Positions 51,606 to 60,494 of a stretch of 64,000 bases of DNA are shown in pieces (the first letter of the stretch is position 1; every line of letters begins with the position of its first letter). This DNA comes from Aquabacterium sp. OR-4 (GTDB lineage Bacteria; Pseudomonadota; Gammaproteobacteria; Burkholderiales; Burkholderiaceae_C). The notes under the pieces are model-generated. The model made no database searches, was not told the origin of the DNA, and saw nothing but the letters and a program-made list of their open reading frames with translations. The position numbers and the translations under genes were made by a program. The DNA is taken from positions 2,418,001 through 2,482,000 of the forward strand of contig NZ_JAOCQD020000001.1 of the NCBI RefSeq assembly GCF_025290835.2, in the 5' to 3' direction.

Positions 51606-52274
51606 TCAGTCGGCGGACTGAACCCCGGCACGGCCCGCCACGCTGTACCGGCGCCGCGCCAGCAGCAGCGCCGCACCACCCAGCCACAGCGCCAGCGAGG
51701 CCGGCTCGGGCACCGCCGAGACCTCGAAGTGAAAGCGCACCTGGCGCACATCCTGGTCGCCCACGTCGGTGAAGCCGTAGGTGCCGCCCTGGGTCATGTA
51801 GCCGTCCCACGGCTGCGCCGCGTAGGCGGTGATGTCCCAGCTGGAGCCGCTGTAGAGGCTGCCATCGGCCAGGTGAAAGCTGATCAGGGCGCGATCCATG
51901 CGCACCGCGCGGCTCAGCTGCAGCGGCATGGTGTTGAAGCCCACGTTGGCCCAGCCCGTTTCACCGGCCACCGGAAACAGCTGGGGCTCGCCGATCAGCT
52001 GGATGTCGATGGCCCAGCGGCCGCCGCCGAGGTCGGTCTCGGCCTCCTGCGCGCCGAACAACAGCGTGTCGCCGGTGAGCAGCTCGGCGTTGAACCACTC
52101 TTCGGTGCCGTCGAAGCGCACCGTCGCCGAGGTGGAACCACTGACCGAGCCCTGGAAATAGACCTGGTACTCACTGCCTGGAACGACCAGCGATTCGGCC
52201 CGGGCCAGCGCCGGAACAGCCAGGGCTGCAGCAGCAGCCAGCGCCAGCATGGCGCGATGCACGGTGCGGATCAC
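51606..52274 (-). CDS. PEP-CTERM sorting-domain protein
   Basis: 222 residues. N-terminal signal peptide (HRAMLALAAAAALAVPALARAE) and the C-terminal sorting signal VPEPASLALWLGGAALLLARRR, in which PEP is followed by a membrane helix and basic residues; this is the exosortase/EpsH substrate signal. The mature part is beta-rich without a named domain. The GTG at 52272-52274 behind AAAGGCCTCCC is chosen; ATG 52250 is an alternative. Expected to be exported and linked to exopolysaccharide; the exosortase must be elsewhere. Confidence 0.85.
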   Translation of the reverse strand: MIRTVHRAMLALAAAAALAVPALARAESLVVPGSEYQVYFQGSVSGSTSATVRFDGTEEWFNAELLTGDTLLFGAQEAETDLGGGRWAIDIQLIGEPQLFPVAGETGWANVGFNTMPLQLSRAVRMDRALISFHLADGSLYSGSSWDITAYAAQPWDGYMTQGGTYGFTDVGDQDVRQVRFHFEVSAVPEPASLALWLGGAALLLARRRYSVAGRAGVQSAD

Positions 52275-52453
52275 GGGAGGCCTTTGGTCGAGTGGGCAAC
52301 AACGCTGCGCCGGATTCTGGGCATCGTCGGCCACCGGCGGATGACGTGCCCCCCAAGAGCCAGGGGGGCGATCTGGTAACCGCTTGTCAGAGGCCGCGCA
52401 GCAGCCCGGCGGCGGCGCCGATGCACCCCAGCCACGGCGCCACTGCCGGCGCG

Positions 52454-53361
52454 CTACAGCGTGCGCGCCTCGAAGCTGTTGCAGTCGGCCATGCGCCCAC
52501 CGTCGATGCCGCGGCGGAACCAGCGCATGCGCTGCGCGCTGCTGCCGTGGGTGAAGCTCTCGGGCACCACGGTGCCCTGGCTGGCCTGCTGCAGCGCGTC
52601 GTCACCGATCTTGGCGGCGGCGTTCATGGCCTCTTCCAGATCGCCCTGCTCGAGGATCTGGCGCGAGCGCTGCGCATGGTGCGCCCACACGCCGGCCAGG
52701 CAGTCGGCCTGCAGCTCCAGCCGCACCGACAGCGCATTGGCCTGCGCCGGCGACACGCGCTGGCGCTGCGCCTGCACCTTGTCGCTGATGCCCAGCAGGT
52801 GCTGCACATGGTGGCCCACCTCGTGCGCGATGACATAGGCCTGGGCAAAGTCGCCCGGCGCACCCAGGCGCTGGCGCAGCGTGTCGTAGAAGGCCAGGTC
52901 GATGTAGACCTTCTCGTCGGCCGGGCAGTAGAACGGCCCCATCGCCGCCTGCCCCTGGCCGCAGGCCGTGGGCGTGCTGCCGCGAAACAGCACCAGCCGC
53001 GGGTCGCGATACGCCTGGCCGCCGGCCTGGAACTGCGCGCGCCACACGTCCTCGGTGTCGGCCAGCACGGTGGCCACAAAGGCCGCCAGCGGGTCGGCCG
53101 CAGGCGTGTGCACTGCCGGCCGCGGCGATGTCGCCGGCGCCTGCTGCACGGCCACCGGTGCACCGCCGTCGCCGGCCAGCAGGCCCAGCACGGTGAGCGG
53201 ATTGACACCGAAGATCCAGCCGGCCAGCAGCGCGATGGCGATGCTGCCGATGCCGATGCCGCGACCACCGCCCAGGCGCCGGCCGGGCATGGCGGCACCG
53301 GCCTCGGCGCCGCCGTCACGCCGGTCTTCGACGTTGCTGCTCTGGCGGTTGCCTTCCCACT

Positions 53362-53365
<4 letters not shown>
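52454..53365 (-). CDS. ypfJ: Neutral zinc metallopeptidase, YpfJ family
   Basis: 303 residues: short cytosolic N-terminus, one transmembrane helix ([20 protein letters not shown], about 36-55), then an extracytoplasmic peptidase domain with [18 protein letters not shown] (HExxH near 185) and the downstream Glu-bearing [16 protein letters not shown]. YpfJ-family proteins have this form; substrate unknown. Its start overlaps the dcd stop by 4 bases (53362-53365), suggesting coupling. The motif set is complete. Confidence 0.93.
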
Positions 53366-53931
<566 letters not shown>

Positions 53932-54046
53932 CGCTGTTCACTCCGGGGGTGGCCCGGCATTCTAGGTGGGAGCATTCCGCATGGCAGAGGCGCGGGCGCT
54001 GTGGTGCACTGGGCACGACACAATACCGACCGGAGCATTCACCGCC

Positions 54047-54592
54047 ATGGCCGCCAGCCCCTTCCGCCCCGCCACCGAGCTGCTGGTGCAGTACGCCCTT
54101 TACCACCGCGACCGGCGCAACATCCTCAGCCATTTCATCGGCATTCCGCTCATCGTGCTGGCCATCGGCGTGCTGCTGGCGCGGGTGCCGGTGGGGCCCA
54201 CCAACTTGTCGTGGATCGTCTGCGCGCTGGCCGCGCTGTGGTACCTGGGCCGCGGCCTGCCGCTGCTGGGCGCCGCCACGGTGGTGGTCAACACGGCGCT
54301 GATCGCGCTGGCCCAGCCGCTGGCCGGCGGCAGCACCGCCAGCTGGCTGGGCTGGGGCCTGGGCCTGTTTGTCGTGGGCTGGGTGATCCAGTTCGTGGGC
54401 CACTACTGGGAGGGCCGCAAACCGGCCTTCGTCGACGATCTGGTGGGCCTGCTGGTGGGCCCGATGTTTGTGGTGGCCGAGTGGCTGTTCGCACTGGGCT
54501 GGGGCCGCGCCCTGGCCGCCGAGATCACCGCCCGCGCCGGCCCCGAGCGCCGCAGCGGGCACGGCGCCGGCGGCGCCCCGCTGGCGCGTTGA
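54047..54592 (+). CDS. Mpo1-like (YGL010w/DUF962) membrane protein
   Basis: 181 residues from ATG 54047 (MAASPFRPATELLVQYALYH). Four or so transmembrane helices; the family motifs are YALYHRDRRNILSHFIGIPLIVLAIG and VGHYWEGRKPAFVDDLVGLLVGPMFVVAEW, which place His/Glu residues at the membrane. Yeast Mpo1 is an iron-dependent 2-hydroxy fatty acid dioxygenase; whether this bacterial member shares that activity is inference. An ATG at 53966 would add 27 non-conserved residues. The panE-like gene starts 17 bases after its stop. Confidence 0.85.
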   Translation: MAASPFRPATELLVQYALYHRDRRNILSHFIGIPLIVLAIGVLLARVPVGPTNLSWIVCALAALWYLGRGLPLLGAATVVVNTALIALAQPLAGGSTASWLGWGLGLFVVGWVIQFVGHYWEGRKPAFVDDLVGLLVGPMFVVAEWLFALGWGRALAAEITARAGPERRSGHGAGGAPLAR

Positions 54593-54609
54593 GCGCCCGC
54601 GCCAGGCCG

Positions 54610-55641
54610 ATGCCCTCGCCCGGCCGCCGCCCCACCGCCGACGACCCGGTGCTGGTGATGGGCGCCGGCAGCATTGGCGCCTGGCTGGGCGGCCGGCTGG
54701 CGGCGGCCGATGTGCCGGTGGTGATGGTCGGGCGGCCGCGCACGCTCAACGCCATGCGCGCCCACGGCCTGACCCTGACCGATGCCGACGGCGGCCGCCT
54801 GCACCTGCCGCCGGCGCGCCTGACCTTGGCCGAGGCCGTGCCCGAGGGCCTGCGCCCCGGCCTGGCCCTGCTGTGCGTGAAAAGCGCGGCCACCAGCGCC
54901 GCGGCGGCCGAGCTGGGCGCCCGGCTGCCGGCGGGCACGCCGGTGGTCTCGATGCAGAACGGCCTGGGCCATGCGGCGCGCATTGCCGCGGCCGCGCCAC
55001 GCCTGGCGGTGGTGCCCGGCATGGTGCCCTACAACGTGGCCGAGCTGTCACCCGGCCACCTGCACCGCGGCACCAGCGGCCGCCTGGCCGCCCAGGCGCA
55101 CCCGGCGCTGGCCCCCTGGCTGCCGGTGCTGCAGGCCGCCGGCCTGGCCATGGACCTGCACGCCGACCTCACCGCGGTGCAATGGGGCAAGCTGCTGCTG
55201 AACCTGAACAACGCGGTCAACGCCTTGTCGGGCCTGCCGCTGCGCGCCCAGCTGCTGGACCGCGACCTGCGCCACTGCACGGCCGCGCTGATGCGCGAGG
55301 CGCTGGCCGTGCTGGGGCGCAGCGGCATCCGCCCGGCGCGCCTGTCGCCGCTGCCACCGGCGCTGCTGCCCGCCGTGCTGGACCTGCCCACGCCGATGTT
55401 CCGGGCGGTGGCCGCGCGCATGCTGCGCATCGACGACAAGGCCCGCTCAAGCATGGCCGACGATCTGGCGCTGGGCCGCGTCACCGAGGTCGAGGCGCTC
55501 AATGGCGAGGTGCTGCGCCTGGCCGCCAGCCTGGGCCTGGAGGCCCCGCTCAATGCCCGCCTGGTGGCCCTGGTGCACGGCTGGTCACGGCTGGCCCGGC
55601 CGCTGGACGGGCGCGGCCTGCGTGCCGCGCTGGGGCTCTGA
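54610..55641 (+). CDS. panE: 2-dehydropantoate 2-reductase family protein
   Basis: 343 residues; ketopantoate reductase fold. Rossmann loop VLVMGAGSIGAWLGGRLAAA (about 16-35), NADP-phase residue region VGRPRTLNAMRAHG, CVKSAATSAAAAELGA, SMQNGLGHAARIA, and the catalytic Lys in QWGKLLLNLNNAVNAL; C-terminal helical domain with DDLALGRVTEVEALNGEVLRLA. It reduces ketopantoate to pantoate in CoA synthesis if it is the true PanE; paralogues acting on other 2-oxo acids are common, so the symbol is provisional. Ends 2 bases before convergent rlmJ. Confidence 0.85.
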   Translation: MPSPGRRPTADDPVLVMGAGSIGAWLGGRLAAADVPVVMVGRPRTLNAMRAHGLTLTDADGGRLHLPPARLTLAEAVPEGLRPGLALLCVKSAATSAAAAELGARLPAGTPVVSMQNGLGHAARIAAAAPRLAVVPGMVPYNVAELSPGHLHRGTSGRLAAQAHPALAPWLPVLQAAGLAMDLHADLTAVQWGKLLLNLNNAVNALSGLPLRAQLLDRDLRHCTAALMREALAVLGRSGIRPARLSPLPPALLPAVLDLPTPMFRAVAARMLRIDDKARSSMADDLALGRVTEVEALNGEVLRLAASLGLEAPLNARLVALVHGWSRLARPLDGRGLRAALGL

Positions 55642-55643
55642 AC

Positions 55644-56501
55644 TCACAGGCCGTGGGCCATCTCCAGCTGGCTGGCCGCACCGTCGAACTGGCCCAGCAG
55701 CTTCACCAGCACCGGCAGCGCCTCGCCCAGCAGCGGCTTCAGCGTGTGCGGCGGGTTGATCACGAACATGCCGCTGCCCTGCATGCCGTAGCCGCGCTCG
55801 TCGGGCTGGGCCACGGTGAGCCGCGCATGCAGCCAGCCCTTCTTGGCCTGCTCCTTGGCCACGGCCTTCAGGCGCTGGGGCAGCTGGGCCGATTCGCGCA
55901 GCGTGAGCTGCGGGTACCAGACCAGGATCACGCACTCGGCAAAACGCGCCAGCGCATCGCGGCAGGCGCTGACCACCTGGGCGTAGTCGGTCTTGATCTC
56001 GTACGAGGGGTCGATCAGCAGCACGCCGCGCCGGCTGGACGGCGGCAGCTGGCCCTTCAGGCCGTTGAAGCCGTCCTCCTTGGCCACCGCCACCTGGCGG
56101 TCGCCCTCGAAGGCCTGGGCCAGCAGCGCGTGGTCGGTGGGGTGCAGCTCGAACAGGCGCAGCTGATCCTGCGGCCGCATCATGCCGCGGGTGATCCGCG
56201 GGCTGCCGGGATAGAACTGCAGCTCGCCGGGCGGGTTGCCGGCGCGGATCTGCGCCACGTAGTCGGCCAGCAGCGGCGGCAGGCGCTTGCCTTCCAGCAC
56301 CCGGACCACGCCCTGCTGGTGCTCGGCCAGCTTCTGCGACTGCGGTGCCTGCAGCGCATAGCCGCCGGCACCGGCGTGGGTGTCCACCAGGCGCCAGGTC
56401 TTGTCCTTCTGGTTCATGTGGTTCAGCACGGCCACCAGCGTGGCGTGCTTCAGCACGTCGGCGTGGTTGCCGGCGTGGAAGGCATGGCGATAGGCGAGCA
56501 T
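55644..56501 (-). CDS. rlmJ: 23S rRNA (adenine(2030)-N6)-methyltransferase
   Basis: 285 residues from ATG 56499-56501 (MLAYRHAFHAGNHADVLKHATL), the invariant RlmJ start. The S-adenosylmethionine site is VDTHAGAGGYAL (about 38-49) and the catalytic motif is LLIDPSYEIK; MFVINPPHTL is the C-terminal motif. It methylates A2030 of 23S rRNA. Divergent from the P450 gene with 127 bases between starts; convergent with panE. Confidence 0.95.
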   Translation of the reverse strand: MLAYRHAFHAGNHADVLKHATLVAVLNHMNQKDKTWRLVDTHAGAGGYALQAPQSQKLAEHQQGVVRVLEGKRLPPLLADYVAQIRAGNPPGELQFYPGSPRITRGMMRPQDQLRLFELHPTDHALLAQAFEGDRQVAVAKEDGFNGLKGQLPPSSRRGVLLIDPSYEIKTDYAQVVSACRDALARFAECVILVWYPQLTLRESAQLPQRLKAVAKEQAKKGWLHARLTVAQPDERGYGMQGSGMFVINPPHTLKPLLGEALPVLVKLLGQFDGAASQLEMAHGL

Positions 56502-56551
56502 GGGCCGCACTGTGCCATGAGAAACGCCGGCCACCCCGGGCGCGCCCCGAC

Positions 56552-56584
56552 TTGAATACTGATTCAGGTTTTTCTAGCATCTAG
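56552..56584 (+). promoter_or_regulatory. P450 promoter with palindromic operator candidates
   Basis: TTGAAT (56552-56557), 17-base spacer, TAGCAT (56575-56580). A dyad TGAAT-N4-ATTCA (56553-56566) covers the -35, and CTAG-CAT-CTAG (56574-56584) covers the -10. Either could be the site of the TetR regulator at 57920-58687. Confidence 0.55.
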
Positions 56585-56628
56585 ACGGCGGCCCCGGCAC
56601 GGGGCTTCGCGCCTGCCGGAGACCCCGC

Positions 56629-57939
56629 ATGACCGCCCTGCCGTACCACGCGATTCCCCTGGTGAAGGGCCTGCCCCTGGTGGGCAACCTGCCGAAGTTC
56701 CTGCGCGATCCGCTGGCCCATGCGCAGGGCCTGGCCGAGCACGGCCCGGTGGTGCGCTCGCGCACCTTCTTCGAGACGGTGACGCTGCTGGGCCCCGAGG
56801 CCAACCAGTTCGTGCTGCACGACCGCGAGGGCAACTTCAGCAGCCGCGACGGCTGGTCGTACTGGATCGACGCGGTGTTTCCGGGTGCCATCATGGCCAT
56901 GGACGATCCGCAGCACAGACACCACCGCCGCATCATGCAGGGCGCCTTCAAGCGCCAGGCCATGGCCCGCTACGTGCAGGACATGGGCCCGGTGATCGCC
57001 GCCGCGGTGGACGCCTGGCCGGCCGGGCGGCTGCCGGTGTTTGCGCAGCTCAAGGCCCTCACCCTGAACATCGCCGCGCGGGTGTTCATGGGCCTGGCGC
57101 TGGGCGCCGAAGCCGACCGCATGAACCAGGCCTTTGTCGACACCGTGGCCGCCTCGCTGGCCCTGGTGCGCCGGCCGCTGCCACCGCTGGCCATGTGGCG
57201 CGGCGTGCGCGCGCGGCGCTGGCTGGTGGGGCTGATGCGCAGCAAGATCGCCGACAAGCGCGCGACCGAGACGCCTGACCTCTTCAGCCAGCTGTGCCAC
57301 GCCCGCAGCGAAGACGGCGAGGCCTTCAGCGACGACGAGGTGGTCGACCACATGATCTTCCTGATGATGGCCGCGCACGACACCACCACCTCGGCGCTGA
57401 CCACCATGTTCTATTGCCTGGCACGCGAGCCCGACTGGCAGCAGCGCTTGCGTGCCGACGCGCTGGCGCTCGAGCACGACCAGCTCACGCTGGACGACCT
57501 GCCCGGCCGCGAGCGCACCGAGTGGGTGATGAAGGAGGCGCTGCGCCTGTACCCGCCGCTCACCTCCATTCCGCGCCGCGCGGCGCGCGACTGCGAATTT
57601 GGCGGCTACCGCATCCCGCGTGGCACGCCGGTGGGCGTGTCGCCGATCCACACCCACCACATGCCCGAGCTGTGGACTGCGCCCACGCGCTTCGACCCCG
57701 AGCGCTTTGCGCCGGCGCGCGCCGAGCACAAGCGCCATGCCTATGCCTACCTGCCCTTTGGCGGTGGTGCGCACCTGTGCATCGGCCAGCACTTTGCCGA
57801 CATGGAGGTCAAGGCCGTGATGCACCGGGTGCTGCGCCGCTGGCGCTGGCAGGTGCCGGCCGGCTACCGCATGCCCTACCAGCTGGTGCCGATTGCCAGG
57901 CCGCGCGACGGCCTGCCGATCACGCTGCAGCCGCTTTGA
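56629..57939 (+). CDS. Cytochrome P450
   Basis: 436 residues, soluble class I type. The I-helix oxygen-activation motif is MMAAHDTTTSALTT (about 247-260), the K-helix ExxR is KEALRLYPPL, and the heme-cysteine loop is PFGGGAHLCIGQHFA (Cys near 384). It starts MTALPYHAIPLVKGLPLVGN with GGAGACCCCGC before the ATG at 56629. The substrate is unknown; neither ferredoxin nor ferredoxin reductase is adjacent. The last 20 bases overlap the convergent TetR gene, which probably controls it. Confidence 0.93.
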   Translation: MTALPYHAIPLVKGLPLVGNLPKFLRDPLAHAQGLAEHGPVVRSRTFFETVTLLGPEANQFVLHDREGNFSSRDGWSYWIDAVFPGAIMAMDDPQHRHHRRIMQGAFKRQAMARYVQDMGPVIAAAVDAWPAGRLPVFAQLKALTLNIAARVFMGLALGAEADRMNQAFVDTVAASLALVRRPLPPLAMWRGVRARRWLVGLMRSKIADKRATETPDLFSQLCHARSEDGEAFSDDEVVDHMIFLMMAAHDTTTSALTTMFYCLAREPDWQQRLRADALALEHDQLTLDDLPGRERTEWVMKEALRLYPPLTSIPRRAARDCEFGGYRIPRGTPVGVSPIHTHHMPELWTAPTRFDPERFAPARAEHKRHAYAYLPFGGGAHLCIGQHFADMEVKAVMHRVLRRWRWQVPAGYRMPYQLVPIARPRDGLPITLQPL

Positions 57940-58687
57940 CCCCCGCCGCGGGGCCCGCACCCACCAGCGCCAGAAAGCTGCGCGCCAGCTCGCGCGCCAG
58001 GGCCGCGTCGTGCAGGCGCACCGGGCCGCCGTCGTGCAGCACCGCGTTGACCAGGGTGCTGAACACCATCTGGAAGGCGAAGCCCACGCGGCGGCGGCGC
58101 TGGCCGCGCGGCACGCCGTCCAGCTCGGGGCCCAGGCGGGCATAGACCAGATCCACCACCTCGTTGCACAGGCGCATCAACGGGCCCCAGTAGAGGTGGG
58201 TGCGCGCCGGCTCGCTGACCGCGGCGCGAAAAATGCCCTGGTGCACGCGGTGCACCTGCACCAGCCACTGCATCAGCAGCATCACCTGCCGCGCGGTGCC
58301 GGCGCGCTGCATCGTGGCCGAGGCCAGCAGCTGCTGCAGCTCGTCAAAGGCCGTGGCGCCGGCCTCGCGGCACAGCTCGGCGAACCAGGCGTTCTTGTCG
58401 TCGAAGCGGGTGTAGAACGAGCCCACGGCCACCCCCGCGGCGGCCGCCACCTGGGCCACCGACAGCGAGGGCAGATCCTGCGTGGCCAGCAGCGTGCGAC
58501 CGGCATCCAGCAGCGCCTGGTGTTTGCGCTGGCTGCGCAGCTGCTTGGCCTGGCGCACGCCACGCGGGGCTTCGGCCAGTGGCGCGGCAGGCCCGGCGCG
58601 GCCATCGGCCGACACCCGGCGTGAACCGGTGACCGGGCGGTCCGGGCGGGCGGCTGGGCGATCGGGGTCGGCCGGGCGGGCGGGCAT
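57920..58687 (-). CDS. TetR-family transcriptional regulator
   Basis: 255 residues from ATG 58685-58687, with a Pro/Arg-rich N-terminal tail of about 50 residues before the TetR DNA-binding helices (RKHQALLDAGRTLLATQDLPSLSVAQVAAAAGVAVGSFYTRFDDKNAWFAEL, about 58-108). The C-terminal ligand domain is all-helical and its partner is unknown. GTG/ATG starts nearer the HTH cannot be excluded. It overlaps the P450 gene by 20 bases tail to tail. Control of P450 is inferred from proximity and operator-like dyads at 56553-56584. Confidence 0.85.
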   Translation of the reverse strand: MPARPADPDRPAARPDRPVTGSRRVSADGRAGPAAPLAEAPRGVRQAKQLRSQRKHQALLDAGRTLLATQDLPSLSVAQVAAAAGVAVGSFYTRFDDKNAWFAELCREAGATAFDELQQLLASATMQRAGTARQVMLLMQWLVQVHRVHQGIFRAAVSEPARTHLYWGPLMRLCNEVVDLVYARLGPELDGVPRGQRRRRVGFAFQMVFSTLVNAVLHDGGPVRLHDAALARELARSFLALVGAGPAAGVKAAAA

Positions 58688-58787
58688 GCGGCGATGATGC
58701 CATCGGCCCCGCCAGCGTCGTCCATGCACCACAGGCCCACGCCGGTGTTGACCAGCCGCGGCCCGCTCGCTTAAGGTCTGGCCCACC

Positions 58788-58841
58788 ATGCACAGCACCC
58801 TGGCCCGCGCCCTGCGACGCCGCGTTCGACGACCACGTTGA
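58788..58841 (+). CDS. Arginine-rich leader peptide (candidate attenuator)
   Basis: ATG 58788 to TGA 58841 encodes MHSTLARALRRRVRRPR: seven arginines in 17 residues, including three CGA codons, which are generally rare in GC-rich Betaproteobacteria. AAGG lies 11 bases before the ATG. A rho-independent hairpin begins 49 bases after the stop, and the class III (acetylornithine-type) aminotransferase gene follows at 59021. This is the layout of an amino-acid attenuator of the trp/his/leu type, here sensing arginine. Not proven; it is too short for ORF statistics. Confidence 0.5.
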   Translation: MHSTLARALRRRVRRPR

Positions 58842-58859
58842 ACGGGATCGTTGCTGCCG

Positions 58860-58915
58860 GGCCTGGCGTTGAACGCAAGGCCACCTCCCAAGGCCACGAC
58901 ACCCGTCGTGGCCTT
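58860..58915 (+). terminator. Attenuator terminator before the aminotransferase gene
   Basis: The terminator stem pairs 58891-58900 (AGGCCACGAC) with 58905-58914, loop ACCC, followed by TTTGTCGTT. An upstream hairpin, GGCCT...AGGCC with inner GCGT/ACGC (about 58860-58882), shares the AAGGCCAC string with the terminator left arm, so alternative pairing is plausible. There is no plus-strand gene before it apart from the arginine-rich leader, so it is not an ordinary operon end. Confidence 0.7.
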
Positions 58916-59020
58916 TGTCGTTCATGGGGTGCCCTGCCCCACTGGCTGCATCGGCCCGCGATGGTGCCGTGATCCCTGCGGATCACCCCCCACCCTGTCT
59001 CCACCCCGACTGGAATCGCG

Positions 59021-60379
59021 ATGAACCTGACGCCGCCCTTGGCCAGCCCCGCTGCCACCCCCAGCCCCGCCCACACGGGCCCCCACCTGGCCAGCCCCTT
59101 GGCCTGCCCGCCGGGCAGCCCCCCGGCCAGCCCGCCAGCCCCAGGCCCGGACAGCCAGCGCCAGCCAGGCGCTGCACCGGCGAGCGCGGCCTGGCCGGCC
59201 GCGGCGCTGATGCGCCTGGGCCCGCGCCCGCCAAATGTGTTCGTGCGCGGTCAGGGCAGCTGGCTGTGGGACGCCCAGGGCCGCCGCCACCTTGATGCGG
59301 TGCAGGGCTGGGCCGTCAACACGCTGGGCCACGCGCCCCCGCAGATCGCCCAGGCGCTGGCCCGCCAGGCCGGCTTGCTGCTGCAGGCCGGCCCGGGCTT
59401 TCACAACGCACCGGCGCTGGCGCTGGCCGAGCGCCTGGCCGCGCTGAGCGGGCTGGATCGCGTGTTCATCGGCACCAGCGGTGCCGAGGCCAACGAAGGC
59501 GCGGTGAAGCTGGCGCGCAAGTGGGGCCAGCAGCAGCGCGGCGGCGCCGCCACGGTGATCAGCTTCAGCCACAGCTTTCACGGCCGCACGCTGGCCATGA
59601 TGGCGGCCAGCGGCAAGCCGGGCTTCGGCGCGATCTTTCCGCCCGCCGTGCCGGGCTTTGTGCACTGCCCGTACAACCAGCTGGCGCCGGTGCGCGAGGC
59701 CATCGGCCCCGACACGGTGGCGGTGATGCTCGAGCTGCTGCAGGGCGAGGCCGGCGTGGTGGCGGCCGAGCCGGCCTTTGTGCAGGGCCTGCGCGCGCTG
59801 TGCGACGAACACGGCCTGCTGCTGATCGTTGACGAGGTGCAGACCGGCATCGGCCGCTGCGGCACGCTGCTGGCCCACACCCAGTTCGGCATCACGCCCG
59901 ACATCGTGACGCTGGGCAAGGGCCTGGGCGGTGGTGTGCCGATCGGCGCGGTGCTGGCGCGCGAGGCGGTGTGCCGCCTGGCCCCCGGCGACCAGGGCGG
60001 CACCTACCACGGCAATGCGCTGGTGTGTGCCGCCGCGCTGGCGGTGCTGGAGGTGGTGGCGCAGCCCGGCTTTCTGGCCGGCGTGCAGGCCCGTGGCGAG
60101 CAGCTGGCGGCGGGGCTGCGCGCACTGTCGTCACGGCACGGCCTGGGCGCCGTGCATGGCCGCGGCCTGCTGCGCGCACTGGCGCTGCCGCCCACGCTGG
60201 CCTCGGGCCTGGTGGCCGATGCCGCACGCACCCTGCCGGGCGACTGCGGCCTGCTGGTCAACCCGGCCCAGCCCCAGCGGCTGCGCCTGATGCCGGCGCT
60301 GACCATCAGCGATGGCGAGATCCACCAGCTGCTGCAGCTGCTGGACGAGGCGCTGGTGGTGTGCACCCGGCCTGTGTAG
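59021..60379 (+). CDS. argD: Class III aminotransferase, acetylornithine transaminase type
   Basis: PLP enzyme of arginine biosynthesis type, 452 residues from ATG 59021. Core: NVFVRGQGSWLWDAQGRRHLDAVQGWAVNTLGHAP, FIGTSGAEANEGAVKLAR, FSHSFHGRT, VDEVQTGIGR and the PLP lysine in DIVTLGKGLGGGVPIGA (near 305). The first ~62 residues are Pro/Ser/Ala-rich and unlike the family; starting at ATG 59210 would give 389 residues, the usual ArgD length. Succinylornithine or GABA/other omega-transaminase activity cannot be excluded; an arginine-rich leader with terminator upstream favours arginine biosynthesis. Confidence 0.8.
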   Translation: MNLTPPLASPAATPSPAHTGPHLASPLACPPGSPPASPPAPGPDSQRQPGAAPASAAWPAAALMRLGPRPPNVFVRGQGSWLWDAQGRRHLDAVQGWAVNTLGHAPPQIAQALARQAGLLLQAGPGFHNAPALALAERLAALSGLDRVFIGTSGAEANEGAVKLARKWGQQQRGGAATVISFSHSFHGRTLAMMAASGKPGFGAIFPPAVPGFVHCPYNQLAPVREAIGPDTVAVMLELLQGEAGVVAAEPAFVQGLRALCDEHGLLLIVDEVQTGIGRCGTLLAHTQFGITPDIVTLGKGLGGGVPIGAVLAREAVCRLAPGDQGGTYHGNALVCAAALAVLEVVAQPGFLAGVQARGEQLAAGLRALSSRHGLGAVHGRGLLRALALPPTLASGLVADAARTLPGDCGLLVNPAQPQRLRLMPALTISDGEIHQLLQLLDEALVVCTRPV

Positions 60380-60480
60380 GCCGGCATCGTGCAGGCCGGC
60401 CTGTGCAGGCCGGCATCGCGCAGGTCGGCCTGTATAGGCCGGCATCGTGCAGGCCGGCCGGCGCAGGCCGCTCGGCCTGC
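60371..60480. repeat. 29-bp tandem repeat between argD and the Bug gene
   Basis: Three contiguous 29-base units (60371-60399, 60400-60428, 60429-60457), each beginning CCTGTGTAGGCCGGCATCGT or a close variant, followed by degenerate GCAGGCC copies up to about 60480. The argD stop codon (60377-60379) is inside the first unit. The units are rich in GGCC dyads and lie between convergent genes, so they could form a bidirectional terminator-like structure. Confidence 0.88.
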
Positions 60481-60494
60481 ACCGCACCCGGCGA

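Noticed and set aside
60371..60480. CRISPR array
   Set aside because: The 29-base units are contiguous with no spacers, and no cas gene is present.
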